From the NCBI GenBank assembly GCA_964547995.1, contig CAZJRB010000006.1:1-64000 (forward strand): a stretch of 64,000 nt of DNA, read 5' to 3'. The notes below the pieces were generated by a model. The model did not search any database. It had not been told where the DNA came from and worked only from the letters and a program-made list of their open reading frames with translations. Origin of the DNA: CAZJRB01 sp964547995 (GTDB lineage: Bacteria > Planctomycetota > Planctomycetia > Pirellulales > Thermoguttaceae). Of the stretch, positions 8,358-16,767 are shown piece after piece (within the stretch, counting starts at the first letter, position 1; each line of letters starts with the position of its first letter). Position numbers and translations under genes: made by a program.

Positions 8358-9257
8358 ATGCGGAATTCGGGCATTCGTCCATTCATCGTGATCTTGCTGG
8401 GCCTAATCGTACCGGGTTGTCGATTGACGGGACGAGAGGGGGCGGTCTCGGAATCCGTGCTGGACTGCCGGCAATTGACGCGGCAAGGGATCGCGGCCCT
8501 TGAGGCCGGGTGGATCGAACAGGCCGAGGCGTCGCTGGCCGAGGCAATCAAGCTTTGTCCCGTCGACGGCGAAGCCCGGCGCTACTACGCTGAAACCCTC
8601 TGGCTGCACGGCGCCCACCGCGAGGCTATCGCCCAACTTGAAGAAGCGAGTCTTCTGGATGGGGAGGATGCCGGGCCACGCGTTCGTCTGGCAGAAATGC
8701 AATTGGCTGTGGGAGAGATTCAACACGCCGGAGAGAATGCGGAGCGGGCACTCGACATCGATCCCAAATCCGCGGCAGCCTGGGCAATACGTGGCCGGGT
8801 CATGCGCACCCGAGGCCAAATTCGTCAGGCACTAGCCGACTATCATCGCTCGCTCGGCTACAAACCCGACGACCCACAGCTTCTCCTGGAGGTGGCCGAG
8901 GCGCATCGCGAGTTGAATCAACCGCACCGGGCGTTGGCGACGTTATGCCGTCTGGCCGAGATCTACCCGCCGAATGAAGAGCCGCAGCAAGTGCTCTATC
9001 TGACCGGCCTGGCGCACATGGCTTTGGACCGCTATGAGGACGCCGCAGCGGTTTTTGCCGACGCTGTATGCCGGGGGAAGCCGACGCCCGAAATCTGCTA
9101 TCGGCTGGCAGAAGCCGAGATGCTGGCCGGGCATCCGGACGCTGCCGCCGCAGCCGCACAACATGCCCTGGCTCTTCAACCAGCGCATCAACCCAGCCGT
9201 GAACTGCTTGGGGAACTCCGAGTGACCCGGCAGGCGCAGGGCACCCGGCTGCGTTGA
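8358..9257 (+). CDS. TPR lipoprotein
   Basis: A 299-aa protein with a lipoprotein signal: hydrophobic PFIVILLGLIVPG, then Cys21 (lipobox VPGC). About six TPR-like units follow, for example AAAWAIRGRVMRTRGQIRQALADYHRSL. It is probably anchored in a membrane facing the periplasm as a protein-interaction scaffold. The frame opens at 8304, but the ATG at 8358 puts the signal at the N-terminus and has CAGGA upstream. No partner can be assigned. Confidence 0.7.
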   Translation: MRNSGIRPFIVILLGLIVPGCRLTGREGAVSESVLDCRQLTRQGIAALEAGWIEQAEASLAEAIKLCPVDGEARRYYAETLWLHGAHREAIAQLEEASLLDGEDAGPRVRLAEMQLAVGEIQHAGENAERALDIDPKSAAAWAIRGRVMRTRGQIRQALADYHRSLGYKPDDPQLLLEVAEAHRELNQPHRALATLCRLAEIYPPNEEPQQVLYLTGLAHMALDRYEDAAAVFADAVCRGKPTPEICYRLAEAEMLAGHPDAAAAAAQHALALQPAHQPSRELLGELRVTRQAQGTRLR

Positions 9258-9361
9258 GAATCATGTAAATGTTTCCGGCGCACTACCCGCCCCGGGTTAT
9301 CGTTGGCACTCTAATCCTTTCGGCTGCTACGGTTGTGGCAACTGGTTTGACGCATGAATGG

Positions 9362-9535
9362 CCTAGGCTTTGTCCCTATAACTGGTGTTTTCTTTATTTC
9401 GATGATCTGCGGCTTTGTCTCAAAACGTGTCCGAACGGGTTGTACGACGGGCTTCCAAGCCCGTCGCTTCCACTGAAACGGAACTTCTCGACGGGCTTGG
9501 AAGCCCGTCGTACGGGTTTTGGGACAAAGCCTAGG
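9362..9535. repeat. MITE-like palindromic repeat, CTAG family, copy 1 (nested)
   Basis: The outer ends cctaggctttgtccc (9362-9376) and gggacaaagcctagg (9521-9535) are perfect 15-bp inverted repeats. Inside, a second left end (cggctttgtctcaaaac, 9410-9426) precedes a long dyad, 9442-9466 with 9489-9513 (gacgggcttccaagcccgtc type). The same ends and dyad recur at 45474-45600. Two left ends suggest a nested or rearranged insertion. The surrounding 9258-9656 gap holds no gene. Confidence 0.8.
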
Positions 9536-9656
9536 TTTCCTATGGATCAACCGGACGCGTCGGCGGCGCAGTCGAAGTGTCTCTGTGCAGCCAGTGACCG
9601 GCGTACCAGGCGCAACCCTATGCCGGATTTTTCATACCACTCGGGAGGGCATTAAC

Positions 9657-9893
9657 ATGCTACAAGGATTGGAGGCCCCAACACAACCGTTCGTCGATCG
9701 TCGCAGTCACGCTGCACCCGGTCATCCGCCAAGTCGCGAGCGTCGCCAGTTTGGCAGCTCGCACGAGGAACTCTCTCCGCTTGCCAGAGAGTTGGCCGAG
9801 GCGATCGACGAGTACAAGTTGCGCCACCGCCGCCGGTTCATCACCTACGAAGAGATGCTGACGGTGGTCGAGTTGTTGGGATACCGCAAGTAG
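9657..9893 (+). CDS. Small conserved-type protein of unknown function
   Basis: A 78-aa basic, soluble protein. The C-terminal part (LSPLARELAEAIDEYKLRHRRRFITYEEMLTVVELLGYRK) has the look of a short helical motif often met as a stand-alone small protein in planctomycete genomes; this is from memory, not a search. The ATG at 9657 has GGGAGGG 8 nt upstream. The N-terminal 35 residues look disordered. Function unknown; it ends 105 bp before the aldehyde dehydrogenase gene. Confidence 0.7.
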   Translation: MLQGLEAPTQPFVDRRSHAAPGHPPSRERRQFGSSHEELSPLARELAEAIDEYKLRHRRRFITYEEMLTVVELLGYRK

Positions 9894-9998
9894 GCTGCGC
9901 GATTTGGCCGGGGGCTTTGACAGAAAACGGGGCACCGCATATCATGCGAGTTTCGTGCTTCCAGATCGGTCAACCCGGCCATTTGCGGAGAAGATTCC

Positions 9999-11444
9999 AT
10001 GGCAGCCCCCCCCATTCGCGGTTCCATGTACATCGACGGCCAATGGTGCGAGGCCGATTCCGGACGGACGATTGACGTCATCAATCCGGCTACCGAAGAA
10101 GTCGTCCGTCAGGTCGGCTACGGGGGTACGGCCGAGACCGAACGGGCAATTGCCGCTGCCGGCAAGGCCGCCGGGGTCTGGCGCGAAATGACCCCCTACG
10201 AGCGACAGGTCCCGCTGCGGAAGGTCGCCGACTTGATCCGCGAACGAGTTGACGAGCTTGCCCAGCCCCTCACCGCCGAACAGGGAAAACCGCTGGCCGA
10301 GGCACGGCTTGAGGTGCTCGTCAACGCTACATTTTTCGAGTGGTACGCCGAGGAGGCCAATCGGCTCTATGGGGAAATCGTTCCTTCGCACTTCCGGCAT
10401 AAACGGTTGTTTTTGTTCCACCAACCGGTCGGCATCTGCGCGTTGATCGCGCCGTGGAACTATCCGTTGTTCTTGCAGGGTCGGAAGATCGCCCCGGCGC
10501 TGGCGGCCGGTTGCACGTGCGTCTGCCGCCCCTCGACCGAGACGCCGCTGAACCTGATCAAGCTGTTTGAGCTGATGGAAGACGCGGGCATTCCCGCCGG
10601 CGTGGCCAACCTCGTGCTAGGGCCGGCGGACGACTGCATGGAGGCGTTCTACAACGAGCGGAAGGTCCGACAGATCAGCTTCTCGGGTTCGATCGAGGTC
10701 GGCCGGGAGATCATGCGCCGCAGCGCCGAGCACGTCAAGCGGATCAGTATCGAGCTGGGCGGCCATGCCCCGTTCGTCGCCTTTCCCGACTTCGGGGCAG
10801 AAGCGGCGGCCAAGTTTGCCGTCGCCAACAAGTTCCGCAACACGGGCCAGTCGTGCATCGCGGCGAGCCGTTTCTACATCCAGGAGGAGATGTACGACCG
10901 GTTTTGCAAGGCCGCCGTCGCCGAGGCCGAAGCCCTGGTTGTGGGCAACGGGCTGGACGATGGCGTGACCATGGGGCCGCTGACCACCGCCGAGCAACGC
11001 GACAAGACGTTGGCCATGATCCGGGACGCACTCGACAGGGGCGCGAAGCTGCTGACCGGCGGCCGCAAGGCCGACATCCCCAAGGGCTTCTTCGTCGAGC
11101 CGACCGTCCTGACCGATGTCAACAGCGACATGCAACTGATGAACGAAGAGCCGTTCTGCCCGATCATGCCGATCATCCCCTTCAAGACGATCGACGACGC
11201 GTTGGAAATGGCCAACGACACGGAGTACGGGCTGGCCTCGTACATCGCCACCCGCGACATCGCCACCGGGATCAAGATGGCCGAGGGTCTGGAGACGGGC
11301 ATCATCTCGCTCGGCGACTTCTCGCCGGCCACGGTGCTGGCCCCGTTCGGCGGCATGAAGCAAAGCGGCATCGGCCGCGAAGGCGGACGCGAGGGAATCC
11401 TCGAATACGTCGAGTCGAAGTACGTCTCGCTGGCGATGGACTAA
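9999..11444 (+). CDS. NAD(P)-dependent aldehyde dehydrogenase (SSADH-like)
   Basis: A 481-aa ALDH superfamily enzyme oxidising an aldehyde to a carboxylate. Visible residues are PWN (152-154, oxyanion Asn), E252 in IELGGHAP as general base, nucleophile C286 in NTGQSCIAASRF, and the C-terminal FGGMKQSGIGREGG segment. The cofactor-binding Lys usually found in the KPxxxTP motif is Arg here (R177 in CRPSTETP), a conservative change. It resembles succinate-semialdehyde/glycolaldehyde-type enzymes, but the substrate is not fixed. GGAGAAG precedes the ATG. It is followed by a MITE-like repeat with a terminator-like hairpin. Confidence 0.9.
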   Translation: MAAPPIRGSMYIDGQWCEADSGRTIDVINPATEEVVRQVGYGGTAETERAIAAAGKAAGVWREMTPYERQVPLRKVADLIRERVDELAQPLTAEQGKPLAEARLEVLVNATFFEWYAEEANRLYGEIVPSHFRHKRLFLFHQPVGICALIAPWNYPLFLQGRKIAPALAAGCTCVCRPSTETPLNLIKLFELMEDAGIPAGVANLVLGPADDCMEAFYNERKVRQISFSGSIEVGREIMRRSAEHVKRISIELGGHAPFVAFPDFGAEAAAKFAVANKFRNTGQSCIAASRFYIQEEMYDRFCKAAVAEAEALVVGNGLDDGVTMGPLTTAEQRDKTLAMIRDALDRGAKLLTGGRKADIPKGFFVEPTVLTDVNSDMQLMNEEPFCPIMPIIPFKTIDDALEMANDTEYGLASYIATRDIATGIKMAEGLETGIISLGDFSPATVLAPFGGMKQSGIGREGGREGILEYVESKYVSLAMD

Positions 11445-11455
11445 GAGGCGGCCGA

Positions 11456-11580
11456 TAAATAACTTTCCGGTTTGGATTGAAAGAAGGGGGCACTCGCCCC
11501 CGGACTTGGCTCGTTTGGTTATGGGCCGGGGGCAGGTGCCCCCTTCTTTGTTCTTGAATCCGGGAAGTTATTTTATTTAG
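11456..11580. repeat. Intergenic repeat family B, copy 1
   Basis: An imperfect inverted repeat whose arms read taaataactttccggtttg... and ...aatccgggaagttattttattta. Inner short hairpins are gggggcactcgcccccgg and ggggggcaggtgccccc-type. The second inner hairpin is followed by ttctttgttctt and could end the aldehyde dehydrogenase transcript. A reverse-oriented copy with high similarity lies at 46392-46486 and a fragment at about 56906-56933. Confidence 0.8.
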
Positions 11581-11628
11581 CGGCTATCGGATCAAGTGTG
11601 AGCGTACCTGATGATCCTTTGAGGGTAC

Positions 11629-11656
11629 TTGCACTCGCTGTCCCAGACGATAGGAT
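11629..11656 (+). promoter_or_regulatory. Candidate promoter for the large propeller protein
   Basis: TTGCAC (11629-11634), a 16-bp spacer and TAGGAT (11651-11656); a second -10-like TATACT lies at 11671-11676. The coding start is 11712. A dyad, gtacctgatg...gagggtac, sits just upstream. Confidence 0.4.
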
Positions 11657-11711
11657 GATAGGAAAGTACCTATACTACAGAAGATGTCGCAGAATGGGAA
11701 GGAGCAACGAG

Positions 11712-14700
11712 ATGATGAAGTACACGTGCAGATCGGTTGGCGGGGCTGTCTTGGGGCTGGTAACTGCAATCGTCGCTCATGCTGCACCGGCCGACTCCAT
11801 CACGGCGGAGAAGATATACGAGGCTACCGGTGTCCAAGGCGGGCTGGTCGTGCAGCTTGGCCTCAGCGACGGCAAGCTGACAGCGGCCCTTAGGGCCAAC
11901 GACCGCTACCTGGTTCAAGGGCTGGATACCGATGCCGCCTGCGTGGCCAAGACCCGCGAGCTGCTCCAGTCGAAGGGCATTTACGGGCAGGCAACCGCTG
12001 AAGTCTTCGACGGCAAGACGTTGCCCTACGTCCGCGACACGGTCAACCTGCTGGTCGCCGGCGATCTCGGGGACGTCCCGATGGACGAGGTCCTCCGCGT
12101 GCTTGCACCGGACGGCGTTGCGTACGTCAAGCGGGGCGACAAGTGGACGAAGACGGTCAAGCCGCGGCCGGCGGACATCGACGAGTGGTCGCACTTCCTG
12201 CACGACGCCAGCGGCAACGCGGTGGCCGAGGACAAGCAGGCGGGCCCGCCGAAGCGGCTGCGATGGGTTTCGCACCCCCGCTGGTGCCGCAGCCACGAGT
12301 TTCCCAGCAGCATGAACGCGGTGGTAACGGCGGGCGGCCGCGTGTTCACGATTTTCGACGAGGCCCCCGTCGGCGTGTTCCGGAAACTGCCCTGGCACTG
12401 CAAACTGACCGCGCGCGACGCGTCGAACGGCGTTCTGCTTTGGAAGGTGCCGATGCGCAAGTGGCAGCCGGAATTCGGCACCGGGACCGGGAACCGATGG
12501 CAGATCCATCACACGATTCCCCGGCGGCTGGTGGCCGACGCCGGCCGGGTCTACGTCACGCTCCAGTTTCTCGATTCGCCCGTCTCCGTGCTCGACGCCG
12601 CCACGGGCGAGATCCTCGTCGAGGCGCTGGAAGGGACCCGGGGCGCCGACGAGCTGCTTCTGACCGATGGGGTCTTGATCGTGAAGATCACCAAGAAGCG
12701 GTCGGTGGGGGCGACCCAGCGGTTCGGCAAAGACGCCCTGGACGATACGCTCGCGGCGGTCGATGTGAAGACGGGCAAGCAGCTTTGGCGAAAGGAGAAC
12801 ACCCGCGTGATTCCCTACGCCTTGTCGGCCCAGGACGGGCGGCTTGTGTACCACGACATGGACGAGCTGGTCTGCCTCGACGTGAAGACCGGCCGGGAAC
12901 AGTGGCGGGCGCCGAACAAGATCGCGTCGACCGTCGGCGGCGGGAGCACCCTGGTGATCAACGACGGGGTGGTCCTCTATCACGGCCAGGGGCAGCCGAA
13001 CATGTCGGCTGCCGGAACGGAGCCGAAGAAAGACGACGCGAAGAAGGACACGCCGAAGAAGGGCGCGCCGAAGCGAGGCAGGAAGAAACCGGCGGGCGGA
13101 TTGTTTCTGACCGCCTTTTCGCTGGCCGACGGCAAGCTGCTCTGGCAACATCCGGGCAGCCGGGGCTGCGCGGCCGCGTGTACCCAGCCGACCGATTTGT
13201 TCGTCTGCCGGGGCGGGACCGTCTGGTGCGGCGGCTCGCTCAGCGGCCGGGACATTCACACCGGCGAGGTGAAGAAGACCGTGTCGATCGGAAAGCTGAT
13301 CTCGCCGGGCCACCATTACCGCTGCCACCGCAGCAAGGCGACCGAGCGGTTTCTGATCTGGCCGAAGCGCGGGGCGGAGTTCGTCGACACGGTCGGCGAC
13401 GAGCACATGCGGCACGACTGGCTTCGGGCGCCGTGCTTTACGGGCCCGATGCCGGCGAACGGGCTGTTCTACGCGCCGACGAACCAGTGTTTCTGCTACC
13501 CCGGTGCGAAGGTTGGCGGCTTTCTGGCGATGTCGGCCGACCCGGCCGATGACCTGAAGGCGGCCACGGACGCCCACCTGGAGCGCGGGCCGGCGTATGG
13601 GAAAATTCAGTCTGCGAAATTCAAAACGGGCGATTCCGATTGGGCGATGTACCGTCGCGACGGGCGACGGAGCGGCTCGACGAAGATGGCCGCGCCGGCC
13701 AAACCGGTCGAGCGATGGGAAGTGGACTTGGCCGGCAAGGGAACGCAGCCGGTGGTCGTCGGCAACCGGCTCTATATGGCGGAGAAAGACGCCCAGCGGA
13801 TCCGTTGCCTCGGGGCGAGCGACGGGAAGGACCTTTGGAGTTTCACGGCGGGCGGGCGGATCGATTCGTCGCCCACGATCGACAAGGGGATGGTGCTGTT
13901 CGGCTGCCGCGACGGCTCGGTCTATTGCCTGCGTGCGACCGATGGGGCGCTGGCGTGGCGTTTTCTGGCCGCACCGGACCGGCGGCAGATCGTCTCCTTC
14001 GGGCAACTCGAGTCGCTCTGGCCGGTGCACGGGAGCGTGCTCGTGCAGGACGGCGTGGTCTACTTCGCCGCCGGGAGATCGTCGTTCCTCGACGGCGGGA
14101 TCCTCGTCTATGGGCTCGACGCGGAGACCGGCAAGCCGCTTTATCATCACGTCCTGGAAGGGCCCTGGCCCGACATCACGAAGGACACCGGCCGCCCGTT
14201 CGCCATGGAAGGGGCGCTGAGCGACCTGATGGTCAGCGACGGCAAGGACCTCTACATGGGGCGGATCAAGTTCGACGCCAAACTGAACCGCATTCCGGTG
14301 AAGCGGGAAAGCGACCTGGGCGAACTGGACATGGGCGTCGACCACCTGGCCGCGACCGGCGGGTTCCTGGACGACAGCGGTTACGACCGGATCTTCTGGA
14401 TGTACAGCAAGCGTTGGCCGGGGTTTTACTTCGCCCAGCATTCGCCGAAGGCGGGGCAACTGGTCGTCTTCGACGATTCGACGACCTACGCGGTGAAGTA
14501 CTTCTATCGCCGGCACCAGTGGAGCCCGCTGTTCATCCCGGCCGAGCAGGGTTACCTGTTGTTCGCCGACGACAACGACAACGAGCCGGGATTCGTGGAG
14601 AGGGGCAGGGAGAACGTCAAATGGCTGCCCAAGGAGGCGTATACCGACTCTCACCGCCGTGGTGGACGCGGTGCCGAGAAGGGTACCGGCTACGTGCGCT

Positions 14701-15005
14701 ATCACCCGGCGAAATGGCAGGAGATGATCCCGCTTCGCATCCGGGCGATGGTGCTGGCCGACGACCGCTTGTACGCGGCCGGCCCGCCCGACGTACTCGA
14801 CCCCAAAGACCCGCTCGCGGCCTTCGAGGGTCGGGCGGGGGCCCGGCTTCAGGTCTTTTCCGCCAAGGACGGCTCGCTGTTGAACTCGCAGGAGCTATCG
14901 CCGCTGCCGGTGTTCGACGGCATGTCCGCCGCCAACGGGGGACGCCTCTATCTGGCTACCCGCGACGGGAAGGTGATCTGTTTCGGCGATGCGGCCGGCA
15001 AATAA
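11712..15005 (+). CDS. Exported PQQ-like beta-propeller with methyltransferase-like N-terminal domain
   Basis: A 1097-aa protein with a signal peptide (MMKYTCRSVGGAVLGLVTAIVAHA). Residues ~30-145 resemble a degenerate class I methyltransferase fold: GGLVVQLGLSDGKLTAAL as motif I, VQGLDTD as the acidic loop, VNLLVAGDLG, and LRVLAPDGVAYVK. The rest carries two blocks of PQQ/BamB-type propeller blades (for example VYVTLQFLDSPVSVLDAATGEILVE and VLFGCRDGSVYCLRATDGALAW). A Lys-rich linker (EPKKDDAKKDTPKKG, ~residues 440-455) interrupts the first propeller. GGAGCAACGAG lies before the ATG at 11712, and upstream in-frame codons lack a site. It is probably periplasmic or surface protein; catalytic activity is doubtful. 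Confidence 0.8.
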   Translation: MMKYTCRSVGGAVLGLVTAIVAHAAPADSITAEKIYEATGVQGGLVVQLGLSDGKLTAALRANDRYLVQGLDTDAACVAKTRELLQSKGIYGQATAEVFDGKTLPYVRDTVNLLVAGDLGDVPMDEVLRVLAPDGVAYVKRGDKWTKTVKPRPADIDEWSHFLHDASGNAVAEDKQAGPPKRLRWVSHPRWCRSHEFPSSMNAVVTAGGRVFTIFDEAPVGVFRKLPWHCKLTARDASNGVLLWKVPMRKWQPEFGTGTGNRWQIHHTIPRRLVADAGRVYVTLQFLDSPVSVLDAATGEILVEALEGTRGADELLLTDGVLIVKITKKRSVGATQRFGKDALDDTLAAVDVKTGKQLWRKENTRVIPYALSAQDGRLVYHDMDELVCLDVKTGREQWRAPNKIASTVGGGSTLVINDGVVLYHGQGQPNMSAAGTEPKKDDAKKDTPKKGAPKRGRKKPAGGLFLTAFSLADGKLLWQHPGSRGCAAACTQPTDLFVCRGGTVWCGGSLSGRDIHTGEVKKTVSIGKLISPGHHYRCHRSKATERFLIWPKRGAEFVDTVGDEHMRHDWLRAPCFTGPMPANGLFYAPTNQCFCYPGAKVGGFLAMSADPADDLKAATDAHLERGPAYGKIQSAKFKTGDSDWAMYRRDGRRSGSTKMAAPAKPVERWEVDLAGKGTQPVVVGNRLYMAEKDAQRIRCLGASDGKDLWSFTAGGRIDSSPTIDKGMVLFGCRDGSVYCLRATDGALAWRFLAAPDRRQIVSFGQLESLWPVHGSVLVQDGVVYFAAGRSSFLDGGILVYGLDAETGKPLYHHVLEGPWPDITKDTGRPFAMEGALSDLMVSDGKDLYMGRIKFDAKLNRIPVKRESDLGELDMGVDHLAATGGFLDDSGYDRIFWMYSKRWPGFYFAQHSPKAGQLVVFDDSTTYAVKYFYRRHQWSPLFIPAEQGYLLFADDNDNEPGFVERGRENVKWLPKEAYTDSHRRGGRGAEKGTGYVRYHPAKWQEMIPLRIRAMVLADDRLYAAGPPDVLDPKDPLAAFEGRAGARLQVFSAKDGSLLNSQELSPLPVFDGMSAANGGRLYLATRDGKVICFGDAAGK

Positions 15006-15235
15006 TCCGGGTTGCCACTGGGCTACGGAGCGATGATATTGAACGTTACGGAGACCGGTTTGGCCGGTTCCACGGCCGGCGCCGTCCGTCCTCATGGTAG
15101 TAGAGGTACCAGACCCGTACCAGACCCGTCCGCGGAGGAATGCGCGGACACGGCCGATGCGGAAGGACTGAGGAATCCCCAGAAACCCAAGTGCCCACTG
15201 CTCAACGACTTAAAGCAATGGGCACCAGGCAAGAG

Positions 15236-15322
15236 CGGAGAGGACAGGATTCGAACCTGCGGAGGACTATCGCCCTCACGGATTTAGCAAACCCGCGCTT
15301 TCGACCACTCAGCCACCTCTCC
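15236..15322 (-). tRNA. tRNA-Ser(GCT)
   Basis: Reading the minus strand from 15322, GGAGAGG pairs with CCTCTCC and is followed by discriminator G at 15236. Other features are a D arm GCTGAGTGGTCGAAAGC, an anticodon stem CGGGT/ATCCG with loop TTGCTAA (anticodon GCT, plus-strand 15286-15288), the long variable arm typical of tRNA-Ser (TGAGGGCGATAGTCCTCC), and T arm GCAGGTTCGAATCCTGT. CCA is not encoded. The 5' half (15284-15322) is duplicated at 25440-25478 by integration of the adjacent element, so the gene is now a chimera of chromosomal 3' half and element-borne 5' half. Confidence 0.97.
15284..15322. other. attL, 39-bp core within tRNA-Ser
   Basis: Identical to 25440-25478. The repeat runs from the edge of the anticodon loop (plus-strand ttagcaa, 15284-15290) to mature tRNA base 1 (15322). 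Bases immediately outside differ on both sides (15283 t against 25439 c; 15323 t against 25479 g). Confidence 0.92.
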
Positions 15323-15480
15323 TAAGTTGTTTGTCCATAAGGGCTTACAGCTTTTTTGCATTAGGGGCTTTACTTTTAGTTTACTACTGTTTACACTACT
15401 GGCGGTAGTAAAGTTGCCCCCGGCGGGTTTGGCCGCCAGGGGCACGCCACCAACCCAATCTAGCCTAGGAGGTGACGCTT

Positions 15481-16704
15481 ATGAGTAAGTCTAGCAAGAA
15501 ACGCCGTAAACGCAAGGTTGGCCCGCACTGGCCGCCTAAGCCTCGCAAAGACTTCCCGCTCACACCGCATCCTAGCGGCGCGTGGCAGAAGAAGATCAAC
15601 GGCAAAGTGTACTACTTCGGGCGCTGGGGCAAGCGCGTGAATGGCAAGTTGGTACGGCTGCCGGATGACGGCTGGCAGGAAGCCGAGGCGATCTACAAGG
15701 CGCAGGCCGAGGACCTTTACGCTGGCAGAACACCGCGCGTGAAGAAGACCGGCGAGGGCTTGAAGCTCAGGGAGTTGTGCAACCACTTCTTGACGGCGAA
15801 GAAACGGAAGCTAAAGGCAGGTGAGATTACGGCCCCGACGTTCGAGGGCCACCAGCAAACGACCGACTTGCTGATTGAAGAGTTTGGGAAGGAGCGGTTG
15901 GTTGACGATCTTGCCGCTGATGACTTCGGGGTGTTGCGGTCTGTAATGGCTGAACGGTGGGGGCCGGTTCGGCTCGGCAATAAGATTACTGCTGTTCGGT
16001 CTGTCTTTAAGTACGGATACGAGGCCGGACTAATCGTAAACGCGGTGCGGTATGGGCCTGAGTTTGTGAAGCCCTCGGCTGCCGTTATGCGGAAGCAGCG
16101 TGCTAAGAACGGCGAGAAGATGTTGGAAGCCGATCAACTCCGCCGACTACTAAACGCCGCGACCGTGCAACTCAAGGCCATGATCTTGCTCGGGATCAAC
16201 TGCGGTTTCAATAACAAAGATTGTGCGGACCTGCCCTTAGACGCCGTGGACTTAAAGCGGGGCTGGATCAACTTCCCAAGGCCGAAAACCGGAATAGACC
16301 GGCGTTGTCCGCTGTGGCCCGAAACGGTCGAGGCGTTGAAGGCAGCGATTGCCGAACGGCCTGAGCCACAGCACGAAGCAGCGGAAGGGCTAGTGTTCGT
16401 TACCACCAGAGGCCGTCCCTATCTCAGTCGAGGACAAGCCAATCCCGTGAGCGTAATGGCGCGCGACGCAATGAAGGCCATTGGGATACATCGCGCTGGG
16501 ATTGGCTTTGCCACGTTGCGTCACGTGTTCCGTACGATTGCTGACGGCTCCCGCGATCAGCCCGCAATAAACCACATCATGGGCCACGCCGACAGTAGTA
16601 TGGGCGATGTCTACCGGGAGAGGATCAACGATGATAGACTGGTGGCCGTAGCGGAGTACGTTCGGTCGTGGCTGTTCCCCAAGCAAAAGAAAAACAAGGT
16701 ATAA
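15481..16704 (+). CDS. Divergent tyrosine-type site-specific integrase
   Basis: A 407-aa recombinase that should catalyse insertion and excision at tRNA-Ser. It has a basic N-terminal arm (KSSKKRRKRK), an SAM-like core-binding domain (~90-190) and a catalytic domain (~215-400). Visible active-site residues are K269 in PRPKTGIDRR, R347-H348 in FATLRHVF, H369 in IMGHADSS, and nucleophile Y378 in GDVYRER. The usual first catalytic Arg (TGLRxxE box) is Asn (N244 in NCGFNNKDCADL), and the H/K before LRH is Ala. I recall this NCGF box from planctomycete integrases, so it may be lineage-typical rather than broken. The ATG at 15481 has AGGAGG 8 nt upstream, better than the GTG at 15472. Confidence 0.9.
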   Translation: MSKSSKKRRKRKVGPHWPPKPRKDFPLTPHPSGAWQKKINGKVYYFGRWGKRVNGKLVRLPDDGWQEAEAIYKAQAEDLYAGRTPRVKKTGEGLKLRELCNHFLTAKKRKLKAGEITAPTFEGHQQTTDLLIEEFGKERLVDDLAADDFGVLRSVMAERWGPVRLGNKITAVRSVFKYGYEAGLIVNAVRYGPEFVKPSAAVMRKQRAKNGEKMLEADQLRRLLNAATVQLKAMILLGINCGFNNKDCADLPLDAVDLKRGWINFPRPKTGIDRRCPLWPETVEALKAAIAERPEPQHEAAEGLVFVTTRGRPYLSRGQANPVSVMARDAMKAIGIHRAGIGFATLRHVFRTIADGSRDQPAINHIMGHADSSMGDVYRERINDDRLVAVAEYVRSWLFPKQKKNKV

Positions 16705-16767
16705 TAAACGTAGAACCATTCGCCTGTTTGCCGGTCGGGTCGCCCTTAATGAAAGGAAGGTTATCTC

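Noticed and set aside
11670..14705. 1011-aa open frame antisense to the large propeller gene
   Set aside because: Arg/His/Pro-rich shadow frame produced by high GC; no ribosome site or family, and the sense frame has signal peptide and clear blades.
15472..15480. GTG at 15472 as integrase start
   Set aside because: It lies inside the AGGAGGTG ribosome site that serves the ATG at 15481.
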